Assembly: GCA_019914945.1 (NCBI GenBank)
Contig: CM034102.1
Coordinates: 3,151,501 to 3,215,500 of the forward strand
Reading direction: 5' to 3'
Source: Typha latifolia
Lineage: Eukaryota; Streptophyta; Magnoliopsida; Poales; Typhaceae
DNA: 64,000 nucleotides
The notes under the pieces are model-generated. The model was given only the letters and a program-made list of their open reading frames with translations. It did no database searches and had not been told where the DNA came from. A program made the translations under genes and the position numbers. This document shows, in pieces, positions 36,501 through 46,614 of this stretch; the stretch's first letter is position 1; the number at the start of each line of letters is the position of its first letter.

Positions 36501-39500
36501 CTCTTCCGCCATTACTTCTACCGCTCCCATGACTAAAATGTCATCCTCTTCTTCCTCTGGAACCTCCTCTCAATGAAACTTGAAATTGAAATGCTTGCTC
36601 TAAGGGAGGAGAATCAAGTTGAATCGTGCGATGTTCATAAGATTGGAGTGATCCCAATAAACTTTCAATGGAAAGAGTAGATATATCTTTAGATTTTTCA
36701 ATAGCAACAATAATATGCTCATACTTTCTAGTTAAACTTCCAAGAAAGTTTATATATATATATATAGTGGTTTACATTATTCTTAATTATACTATATGAC
36801 TCTTAGTTATCATACATAACTCTTTAATTTCCAACATCTAGAGAACCCAAAAATTAACTATAATTTAAAGACATAGAGAACACTAAGGGTCACCTCAAAA
36901 CTAAAGCACCAATCTTAAATTCTGCACCAGCCAATTAATCTAATTGATTAGTCAAATAGGCTAGCTTAATATTCCAACAGAAAGACATGCTTTTTTGAGA
37001 AGATGTAAAGTATAAGTACATATTTCAAGCACCCATATTGTACCTCATAAATATGGAAAAAGCAGCAGATCTTAGTGCAACAAACATTTCCGAGGCCCTG
37101 GCCGCCAAAAAGAGCAAGGACCATCGGTTTTGCACTATTCTGTCACCTATCTACCTGGATTCTTTTTAACAACTTGTGCCTACATTTATGTAGGCCACAG
37201 TAGCTAATTTACTAGCATATAAGTCCGTGGTTCAAAGTTTTGGTTTTGGTTTCGGCTTGTAGAAAAAGAAAAAAAGAATATTTTAGGCTGAAATAGAATA
37301 GTTTTAGCATATTGCGGTCCAAAATAAATGTCAACCACAGAAATCTACAGTTTTGGCCTTAATCAGTGAATTTCGTTTTAGTTGTCATTAAATTTCGGCC
37401 CTTACTGTTTTTCTTAGATCATCCCAGCTATATTATAGGGAAAGTGAAGTAGTGAACCAACAAAATGAGAAACATGGACTGAAAAAGGGGGAAAAACAAT
37501 ATTATAGTAAATGAAACGATTCCAGATGAGTTTTTGAAGGCGTGAGATAGCTTCACGGACTTTAACTAGACATGCCAATAAGTGATAGCTAAGTCAAATT
37601 TCTATACCTCCATCTCGATTATGTGGGTTATCATCAATTCAGCAGGCTGGAGACCTTCCCGTAAGAATTTCCCAATCACTTCATCCATACACCTCCGAAG
37701 GATGGGAAATTGTTGTAGCTCATTAGCTAAGCAGTGATGGCTCATCTATCAATGTAGACAAATTAAGTAAAGAGAAGTTGGACTGCTTGAGTTTTAGAAA
37801 AATGTTAGTTCTCATAAAATCCATAAAATGGAGCAGAGAAGTGAGAACTCTATACCTTAATTAGTTCATCATAAATGAATTTGGCACATTGAAGGCTTGG
37901 GTCCAGCAATCGGACTATCTGCCTGCGAACGAGAACTTCAAATGGTACCTAATTGGTCAAAAGATAAAAACAAATATTGATAAACTGAATGTAAAGCTTA
38001 TTTTCCTTTTACCAGAAATGCATCACATCAATCAACAGACATCACCTCAGGTACAAACAAAGCACTCCTAGGACCAGTCGAATTTTGAATTGCCATGCGG
38101 ATATCTTCATCAGTAATGTCATCACAAGGATCAACTTCCTAGAAATTGAACAGACAAATTAAATCTAAAGAACTAAGTATATATAAAAGGTAGCACGAAG
38201 AGGTTAAGTTATTTGAATAAATAGCATATAAGGTTGCATGCCTCTAGACTCTTCACAAAGATAGACTGGAAAATATAGTGAATTCGTGCTCCACCAGAAA
38301 GCTCAGTTGTGGATATTTCTTCGTTCTTGCCTTCCACCATTGAAGAAAAAGCTGCAGCAAGTTATCATGCCATTTGGAAATTATGAGAGTAAACTAATAA
38401 TCAAAGAAGATTAATATGCAAATAAAGATGAAAGAGAAGGAGCTCATAATTAACAGTCAATCAATATTGGCCAAGTATCAGAAAATACATAAAATACTAA
38501 AACCATGACCACCTTTATCAATTAAATGAAATCACAAGTACCAGACTGTTATTAGTAGGCGCCATAAATCATACTCATAGGAATTGTCATTATGTTGTAC
38601 GCTCCAAATTTAAGACTCCTTCAGATCCATAATCCGACTTACAAAGAATTTATCAATAGTGTTTACAACTAAAGGGATCTCACAGACTAAATTAAAATGA
38701 TAAATGGATGTCTCTTTCCAACTTAGACATATTTTTCTCAGACAACCCACAATATGAAAAGACCTTTAGAAATGGTCAAACTGTATCCACATTCCATGTC
38801 CTTATTTTTGGAAATTGATTACTAAATGAGGTATCGAAGGCATATCCAATAAAAAACTCCAATTAGATCATACCCAAAAAAACAAATGTCATAAAGCATC
38901 CAAAAGTATTCTCCAAAGGAATAGACACAAAAAAAAGGAAGAAAAATCTGGTCAAAAAGACAAACAGACACAGTTGAAGCTATATTAGCAATACTACCGC
39001 TCTCATAGATGCAAAAGAGGAAATGGTTAACCAAAAGAGGAAAAAATGAAGTAATTTAAGAACTACCTTCACAATATTTTGCGAGAATGTTCAGGAGTTT
39101 TGCACCCTGACCTGCCTGAATAGATGATGATGATACAGAAAAAGTACATCAAAAGATTGAAGAAGCAGTTATTTATATAGCCAAACAATTACTAGTACAT
39201 GTCACAAGAATATTAAAAAGCTAAGTATGGTGAGCGGTGACACTAAATGGTAGAAAAAAATACAACGAGAAACATAAACCATTGTTATAACGCATCAATT
39301 CACCTTCTTTGTTCCATGTATTGAATATGTACATAAAGTTTTAATATAAAGTTTGTATTCTCACTCTCTCTCAAATATTATACATATACTCAAATAGAAG
39401 AAGGGCGAAAACTCGTGATCTTCCATCACAAACCATTAAAATTGCTAGATTAGATGGACGTAATATTTGGGAGAGAGCAAGGTAGGATAGAGGAAAGTTC

Positions 39501-42500
39501 CCAGGAAAATTCCTAGGACTAGACACAACTGCTTAACACCATAGTTTTGTCAAATATTTACTAGCTAAAAATTATGCAATTAATGTTACGAATCAAATCT
39601 GGAACGATCCATTCATAGGAAAATTATAAAATTTTAATGGATGACTGATTTGAGTGGATTTGAATATCAGAGCAAGAAGTTATGGCCAAAAGGGTGAAGG
39701 AAGTTAGAATCGGACTAAAACGGATTATCCGACGCTGCAGCAGTCATTGGGAGGGTGGCGGGCAGCCGTGGGATAGTGGATGTTTGCCTTAAAGGTAAGT
39801 GGCTCGTAAAGGAAGATGGTGGCTGGAGTTTGGAGGTAGAAATAGAGACTCTAGGCTAGATCTACTCCTAGAAAAAATAGACGGCTATAATTAAAAGATG
39901 AAGGTAAAATAATAGTTTGACTTAAACCAATATTCATTTCACACCCTAATTAACCCATGACTAGTCATATTTATAAGAATAGAGGCATAGCGAATCGGAT
40001 CAAATTCGCTATATTAGGCTTACATCCACTATAATTTGAAATTAAAAATAATAAGCAAAATTAACTAACTAGACTCGACTCAACACTCATGGTCGGATCA
40101 TAATAGTTAAGATGTTGAGGCTTGCCTATATTGCAGCTTGGCTATATACTAAAGCCAAATTCTTGTTTTTAGCATGTTCTCTTAAACTTAAGATGCTTCC
40201 ATAAGGGCATGACATCCAATGAAAATTAATAATGGAACTCCTTGACAGTTATGTTGACATCATAATAGAGGGACACACCATCAATGACAAAAGGAGAATG
40301 TAAAGGAAGATACCTTTGATTCTACTACATCACCATAGACAGCAAGCTCCTTTGCAACAGATGTCAACTGAGCATTAATACGTGACTTCAATCCTGGCAG
40401 AACGGTCCTGATATGTTGCACCAAAATCTGCAAATAACAAATCATTATGGTTAACATGCATAAATAGAATTAAAAACAAGCGCATCATGAGGACATTGGT
40501 ATGTAGACAAACTGCAGTTTTCAAGGGTTCATAGAAAACAAATCCATTTTCAGATCCTAGGAAGTTGGAAAATCCTGTTGTGATGGTTGGCAATTGCTTT
40601 GGACGTCTAAATTCTTAGAAGAAAAAACAGCTATCAAGTTTGTTACGATTGCAAAATAAACGCCATCAGGAAACCCACCTGATTTAGTTTCTTGGCTAAC
40701 TGGGGGACCCCGCAACAATGAGAGAGACCATGATATACCTACAATGACAGCACATCCCCTAAAAGTATAAATATATATCAAGATAAGTAAGGAGATTTCA
40801 AAAAAATTTCAAGAAAGATACTGGTTGATTGCGGAAGAAGGTCTCCTCATACGCTAGAGCGTCTTCGATACTACGATTCAAGTTAATATCCTGCAGCAGC
40901 AAACAAAAATTAGAGGAGAACAGGTCCAAAAAGTTTATACTTCTGAGAAGTACTAGTCTTATATGGTGACAATGAGAAACTGACTTAATTGTTGGTACCC
41001 CATTATTTTTTTAAATCTCAAAAACCAAATAAAGAAAGGGACCACTCCTACATGAAGATGAAGAAAAGAGCCACTCACTTCTAGAAAGTAGATGCTTTGA
41101 TGTTTCTAGTTTGTGCAAGAATGCAATAACTACCAAAAAAATGCTTCAGTTTAAAGAAAAGCAAAGCAAAAAAAAAGTACTATCACAGAAAAATTCCTTT
41201 AACTTCTATACATCTTCCAACTACATATATAGAGATTATTGACATTATGAAGTACCTGCTGGCTGCGGTTGACTACACCAACATAACCAAGCTGTAGTGG
41301 GATCACATTTCCCAGTAAGAAGTTGCGGGCATCAGTGCCTCTGTCCATTATATCCAACTGCAGAAATAAGCAGAAAATGTAGTCCCATGAGATGATAAGT
41401 ATGACAAGCTTAAAATGATGAACTTAGGGGGTAACAAATGAAACCTTTGTGATAACGCCAATTGTTCGAGACCCTGAGAGAATTTAACAGGAAATTATAA
41501 TTAAGTGTCTACTATACTCCAGCCTTCAGTTGAACCATCAAGATAAAATTCCTATTCAGGATAATTGCAAAATCATCTACTCATATTCTTACCATCTGGA
41601 TCAGCAATCCTAGCCATCTGCAAAGCATCAGAATTCACTAGATCTGCATTTGCTGGTGAGACTGCTAATATTATGCAAGTTCTGTGTTTGATGTATGACA
41701 AGATCATTGTTCTGATTCTCGTCTCAATATCAGTTGGTTGGTCACCTACAGGCACCTTAGTTATTCCGGGCAAATCAACAAGAGTAATATTCAGGACATT
41801 TGGAGAAAAGATCTTTAATCGAATTTGTTTGTCTGAAACACCCTTGTTCTCTCCTGCTTCTCTGTCTGTTTCAGCCTGCATGGAGAAGAAAAAGTATGTT
41901 TGCAACTCACGTAGGAGGAATATTGCCAGTAACTATTTTCTTAGAAGCAAGGCATATAGTCCAAAAGAAACCAAACCAACAGGTGAAAGTCCAATACCAT
42001 TGCAAAATTCTAAAAGCTAATAATGAGTTCCATAAGATGCGGCGTGAATACACCACTTGCATTAGCAAAAACCATTTGTAAGCTATCATTCATACGGTTT
42101 TTCACTATGCCCTCACTTTATCATTCAATACAGATTAATAAGTTCCACAGAATCTTCCTCCTATAAGATCATTAAGATGGGAACATAGGTTGCTTATTAT
42201 AAATGAAACATGATGATCAAACAGTAGTTTTGAACTCAAAAATGAAAAAAAAATAAATAAGAGAAGGTAGCACTACAATACCCATTCTAAATATGCTATA
42301 TTATGCCACATAGGCAATGCAATTTATCGCTGCATAAGGCCAGATACAACATATTACAATTTAGCTTACATTATTCTCTGCTGGATTAATCATCTTATTA
42401 TCCAAAAGTATTTTCAGTCTAGCATTATGAATATCTATCACCCATATTTTTCCTTATACTTTAAATGAACACTGGCTTCCTAAATCTACGAACTAGAGTG

Positions 42501-43073
42501 AAACGTGCACCTACATGTGCACCAACCTAGCGCATATGCAATCCCTCGACCAACAGAAGTCCACGGATTCCGCACTCTGCAGCCACCTTAAAAGATTGGC
42601 TACAATTTTCAAGCTTCCAATTAAACTACAGCATCCGGGGCTTAAAAATCCTTGTTCCGAAAAAATATCTTAGAAACAACTAAGAAAACAAAACCATAAA
42701 CCCTAATTTACCCAAAATTCACCTGGATCTCTCTCCGAATCTCTCGGAAATCAAAGAACCTCCTTCCAGGCAAGTGGAGGAACTCCCCCCACTCGTCCCC
42801 CTCCGCCTTCTCCGGCCTACGTGGGCAGTGCACGAGCTGCAGCACAAGCGGCCTTCGCGTGCAGATGTCATTCCCCCTTGGCAAGAAGTCTCTTCCGACG
42901 AGCGCCTCGAGCACGCTCGACTTGCCGCTGCTCTGGCTCCCCACCACCGCCACCTGCGGCAGATCGATTGTCGACGAGTTTCCCAGCTGCGCGAATATGT
43001 CCTGCAGCTTGTTGACGATCGGGATCACGCTGCTCCCCACTGGCCCCGCCGCCGCCGGTTCCTCCGCCGCCAT
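27574..43073 (-). CDS. DRP3: Dynamin-related protein 3 (DRP3A/B type)
   Basis: Large GTPase that constricts dividing mitochondria and peroxisomes. Twenty exons, in transcript order: 42723-43073, 41593-41875, 41445-41473, 41256-41357, 40822-40890, 40679-40738, 40314-40427, 39067-39115, 38242-38351, 38046-38138, 37856-37948, 37608-37745, 31371-31484, 30377-30481, 30202-30244, 29812-29960, 29580-29726, 28232-28284, 27910-28009 and 27574-27825. They give 817 residues. GTPase motifs are the P-loop GSQSSGKSS, the switch-I segment ICTRRP, DLPG and TKLD (split between exons 3 and 4). A dynamin middle domain follows, then a variable linker, then the GED ([19 protein letters not shown]). There is no PH or proline-rich domain, as in DRP3. 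The start giving [10 protein letters not shown] was preferred; an in-frame ATG at 43172 would add 33 residues. Intron 12 carries a copia element, and the intron after 38242 has a GC donor. Confidence 0.94.
31670..32023 (-). repeat. 3' LTR of the copia element (complete)
   Basis: This 354-base LTR reads TGTAGGAATATTAAG at its minus-strand start and ends in CTCCTAACA. A polypurine tract (AAGAGGAGAA on the minus strand, 32024-32033) directly precedes it. Over the 214 bases shared with the other LTR I count about 22 differences, roughly 10%, which suggests an insertion several million years old. Confidence 0.85.
32050..33480 (-). pseudogene. copia reverse transcriptase / RNase H remnant
   Basis: The minus strand carries the reverse-transcriptase signature [14 protein letters not shown] near 32893-32940, then [18 protein letters not shown]. 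The C-terminal segments [20 protein letters not shown] and [17 protein letters not shown] belong to the copia RNase H region. Several frameshifts and stops interrupt the frame, including one next to the YVDD motif caused by a tandem duplication. Confidence 0.85.
32896..32975 (+). repeat. 40-base tandem duplication in the copia reverse transcriptase
   Basis: Bases 32896-32935 and 32936-32975 are the same 40 bases with one G/A difference. The unit covers the codons for IACIYVDD. Forty is not a multiple of three, so the duplication also shifts the frame. Confidence 0.9.
33846..34973 (-). pseudogene. copia pre-integrase and integrase remnant
   Basis: From right to left the minus strand shows [20 protein letters not shown] (pre-integrase region), then a broken zinc-finger stretch, [13 protein letters not shown] with the first catalytic aspartate, SDRGEYNS with the second, and VVERKN with the glutamate. 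[21 protein letters not shown] follows as in copia integrases. The frames are split by stops around 34330 and 34530. Confidence 0.8.
34901..36116. mobile_element. Nested 1.2-kb insertion, probably a non-autonomous DNA transposon
   Basis: The copia pol region is interrupted here, and ATGATG flanks both sides (34895-34900 and 36117-36122). Extending outward gives TCAATGATG/TCCATGATG with one mismatch. Both ends are dense in GGCAC/GTGCC motifs in both orientations (34901-35085 and 36003-36105), and the centre is AT-rich. Dense subterminal motifs and an 8-9-base duplication would suit a hAT or MULE derivative. No transposase frame is visible, so the superfamily is unresolved. Confidence 0.6.
36330..36750 (-). 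pseudogene. copia gag remnant
   Basis: Minus-strand frames show gag-like pieces, including [20 protein letters not shown] and [13 protein letters not shown], and then a damaged zinc knuckle ([13 protein letters not shown]) near 36371-36405. The knuckle's first cysteines fall in a different frame, so it is broken. The N-terminal part of gag is deleted. Confidence 0.7.
36766..36979 (-). repeat. 5' LTR of the copia element (truncated)
   Basis: About 214 bases are homologous to the right part of the complete LTR, starting with TGTTGGAATATTAAG on the minus strand. Homology stops at a TATATATA tract at 36751-36765. The missing ~140 bases, the primer binding site and the leader are gone, and the sequence passes straight into gag. 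Confidence 0.82.
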
Positions 43074-44866
43074 CACCAGGGTTCCTAGCAACGAATTCCG
43101 GAGATAGCGAGAGAGGAGATATAGAGAAACCCTAAGTTTTTTCCTATCTCGGAGTTCAAGGGGATTCTTCAACCGGAGAGAAGAGAGGGGGGAGAAGCGA
43201 GAGGGAGAAAGGTGGAGCCGTTCCCAGACGCGGGTACGGGGATTTTCTTGCTATGTATACTCACCTGAATGACTAAAATGCCCTTGTATGTCACTAATTC
43301 ATGGAGTTTAGCATGCGCAGGGGTAGGAGGGTAGAATCGGAAGGTAGTTTCTTGGGGAAGGGTCTCGTCGGAGGCTTGTAAGAGACCGCATACAGATCCG
43401 CCTGCGGGATAGAAGTCGCCTTACTCGCAGACGTCCTGGATTTACTTACACGAAGAAATGGACGGAGAAAAGAACAATCGCATACATGTATGTATGCGGA
43501 GAAGGTAGGGAAATATGCTAGTGGGCTTGGTCCGAAAGAATTGGGCCGGATTCGGTTGGGCGGCGGCACGGGAAAGGAGTCCGGTCGGCGAGGTGACGAA
43601 TCGTGGCAACGGGACCCGCGATTTGCACCGGAAAAGGAACACTTTTGGTGACACCAGGTGGGACCCACCTGAACTGGTGGTTTATAACCGCGCGTTGTTT
43701 GGCACCACACGTTAAGGCATGGTGCCCCACCGCCAAGGATTTTTTACAATTCGCACCCTACACTTTGTGTTAATTGCAGTTTATAAAGAGACTACTACAA
43801 TCGTGTATATGCCACTCTGGCAATAATTAGTATGAGCCTAAGTTTGGTCAAATTGATCAATTAACGAAATTATGAAGATATTGATAATAATTACGTTACT
43901 ATAATTTTTTTTATTTTTGTTTACTTTGATCGGATCGAAGCCAACATTAATAAGAATGAATTGGAATATGTAACCTAAGTGGCCATCAAGCTGCCTAGAA
44001 GTTTGTGATCACTTAATTATTATTCTTTTTAAGTCATCATATAACAAGTTAAGTTACGGTAGCTCGAAGGAATCATCCCAAGTCAGATCTTATCCAATAA
44101 ATAAATATTGAGGTCCTTGAAAGTTGGAATTATACTTCACCAAGCAAGCACGGTATCCAAATTAGTGCTCTTATACTTGCTAGAACGTATCAAAACCCGG
44201 AGACTTTATTTTATTATAACGATTAGTAAAACACTAAATTTATTAGCAATTCATCTAAGATGAGAAAATAATAATAATTTTTTTAAAAAAATTTAATATA
44301 TAAGTCCCTGAACTTATTAGCATTTTATGTGTGGCTAAAAAAGTTAATTAATTAATTAAAGCGGACTTAGGTCAACCAACCACCATTTCATATAAAAAAA
44401 TAAATTTGGTAGCCTAAATAAATAAATCATTGATAACTTTGGCAGTTTATTTGGTTAACTTACAAATATAAATACTGAACTAGTTGAGATTTTCATCTAA
44501 AAGTAAAATATGATCACTACAGTAAAAATATAAAATAGACTCATTTTAATATTAAATTTGATATGTAATATATTTTGATAACCATGTGCCAAAAAAATTT
44601 TTTAAAACATTTTGCAATCCTGTTTCATGTCAACCCCTAGATATTTAAATAGATAAAGAAAAAAGGGCACCACCTTGAGCTAGGTACCTTTGCGTTCTCT
44701 CGTAATAGCATGCAACTTACCACTCGTTGGGGGCAATTACAAAGAGTTGACCACTCTAAACAGCCCAGATTCACCGTTGTAGTGAGGACTAGGTTGCTTC
44801 ATGAACACTCTCATGTTATGAATAAAACCGTGCTCTATATCTCTTCTTCTTTGCATATCCAAAGAG
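43074..44866. other. Divergent spacer between DRP3 and GT-a
   Basis: The 600 bases next to DRP3 are GC-rich promoter with TTGGGCCGG near 43540 and produce long but non-coding frames. Further right it is AT-rich. From about 43741 there is a stretch (TTTTTTACAATTCGCACCC) resembling one end of the MITE-like segments described for 48846 and 63486. No gene is supported. Confidence 0.45.
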
Positions 44867-46614
44867 ATGGTGAGTAGCATGAATCTCCAAATCGTTGTCT
44901 CGTTCCTTCTTGGTGTATCCATTTCCACTGCGTTTTTCTTCTTTTACCTATCTGCGGATTCGTGCGGCAGATCGTTAGAGCTATTCGCATGGAGCAATGG
45001 AACTACGATTACTTCTCCAGAGGTGGTAAGTGGATATGTCAAAGGAACAAAATATATTACTCCTCTTGAAGAGATCATGTGAAGCTCTTCTTAATTCTTT
45101 TTAGATGCTCCTCCTTTGCTGTTTAGCTTCTGTAATAGTTTCTCCTTCTTAACACTAGAAGTCCAAAAGAAGAACATAAGTTTGGCATCAATGTGTAAGT
45201 TGGCTTGCTCTCAAGTGATTTAATTCTTGATAATGGTTTAGATCCTTAAATATATATCTGAATATTTAGATCTTTGTAAGTAGATCTGTGTAATATTTGT
45301 TAAACCACCATGTTCTATAAACATTTCAAAGAATTCAGTTGTTAGATCTGATAAACTGTATATAATAAACTGAATAGTTGTAAATAATTATATTGCGGTA
45401 TTCATTTTTATGAGTAGCCTAAAAGAAAAGGGCAGTATATATATTTACAGTTGAATTCAAATAGCATCATCATACAAGGCTTCATAATTTTTACATGTAT
45501 CCACAGACAGAAACATCTCAAAACTTGCCCCTGCTACTGAAACAAGCAGCTACGGATGATAACACTGTCATAATGACCGTAATTAACGAAGCGTGGGCAG
45601 CTCCAAATTCTCTTCTTGATCTCTTTCTCGAGAGTTTTCACACCAGCGATCGAATTGAGCATCTGCTAAAGCATTTGATCATTGTAGCAATGGACCGAAA
45701 GGCATTTGATAGGTGCAAGTTACTGCACAATATTTGCTATTTCCTCAAGGTGGAAGGTGTTAACTTCGCTGGAGAGCAACTCTTCATGAAGAAAAACTAC
45801 CTTAAGATGATGTGGAGGAGGAACGAATTCCAGCAAAGTATTCTTCAGATGGGTTATAATTTTCTCTTCACGGTATGCATTTACACTTGCAGAAAATTTT
45901 CGCAATTTAGAATCCAGTACATTAGACATAGAGTACCAAAATCATTTCAGTAAACTCTCAGCCTCAGAGACAGAATAGTTGCTTGCATGTTTTAGAATTA
46001 ATCGACAAGAAAAGTGAAAGGCTTGTTGTAGACTTCAGAATAAGCATCATCTGTAAAGATAAAAAGCATAATGAATGTAGACTGTAGTAATATTAAGAGA
46101 TACTACTCTTGTGTACTTACCTCACTAATTAATCCTTATGATATAGGATGTGGATATCATATGGTTTCGAGATCCCTTCCTCGAAATCTCTGTCGCTGCG
46201 CATATAGCAATCTCGAGCGACACCTTTAATGGGGATCCAAATGATTTAGGCAATCCTGCGAATGGAGGATTTCTCTACGCAAATTCTTCGAGCAAGACGA
46301 TCGAATTTTTCAATAACTGGTACTTAGCAAGAGAGAAGTATCCTGGCAAAAATGAGCAGGATATATTTGACAACATCAAGCGTGAATTTTCTACCAAGTT
46401 CGACACAAAGATACAGTTTCTGGACACAGCTTATATTGGTGGATTTTGTGACCCTAAGAAAGACTTCAGCAAGCTCTGCACCTTTCATGCAAACTGCCGC
46501 GTTGGTCTGAAGAGTAAGCTTCATGATCTGAGAGAGATTTTTGAGGAGTGGAAGAAGTACAAAGCTCAATTGGAAGATAAATCTTTCAGTAAGAATTCGA
46601 CAAATGCAAATTGA
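44867..46614 (+). CDS. GT-a: At4g15970-like glycosyltransferase (PF03407)
   Basis: First of six tandem paralogues. Exons 44867-45025, 45507-45872 and 46147-46614 give 330 residues. Residues 8-28 form a single type II membrane anchor (IVVSFLLGVSISTAFFFFYL), so the catalytic part should face the Golgi lumen. The catalytic domain has NEAWAAPNSLLDLFLESF, then DVDIIWFRDP with the DxD metal/nucleotide-sugar motif, then NGGFLYANSSSKTIEF and KLHDLREIFEEW. The exon 1 donor was placed at the consensus GTAAGT (45026), because the position used by paralogues reads GAAGAG|AT here and has no GT. The last residues (KSFSKNSTNAN) replace the usual VPG-x-CIH tail. The donor substrate and acceptor are unknown for the family. 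GT-b is the closest paralogue by eye. Confidence 0.82.

Larger units (their letters stand above)
31670..36979 (-). mobile_element. Degenerate Ty1/copia LTR retrotransposon in DRP3 intron 12
   Basis: The element is flanked by the 5-base duplication GAAAG (31665-31669 and 36980-36984) and bounded by TG...CA termini. It lies in the same orientation as DRP3. In element order (right to left) there is a 5' LTR, a gag remnant, an integrase region, reverse transcriptase, RNase H, a polypurine tract and a 3' LTR. The order integrase before reverse transcriptase defines copia. All frames are broken by stops, frameshifts, a 40-base duplication and a nested insertion, and the 5' LTR/leader/gag start is deleted. 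It is therefore inactive. It makes the host intron 6.1 kb long. Confidence 0.92.

Noticed and set aside
39116..40313. DRP3 intron 7 as a possible insertion site of another element
   Set aside because: It contains a somewhat GC-richer patch (39700-39860), but I found no terminal repeats, target duplication or coding remnant.
43294..43710. 138-codon minus-strand frame upstream of DRP3
   Set aside because: It lies in GC-rich promoter sequence, shows no recognisable domain and has promoter-like motifs inside. It is more likely a chance frame.
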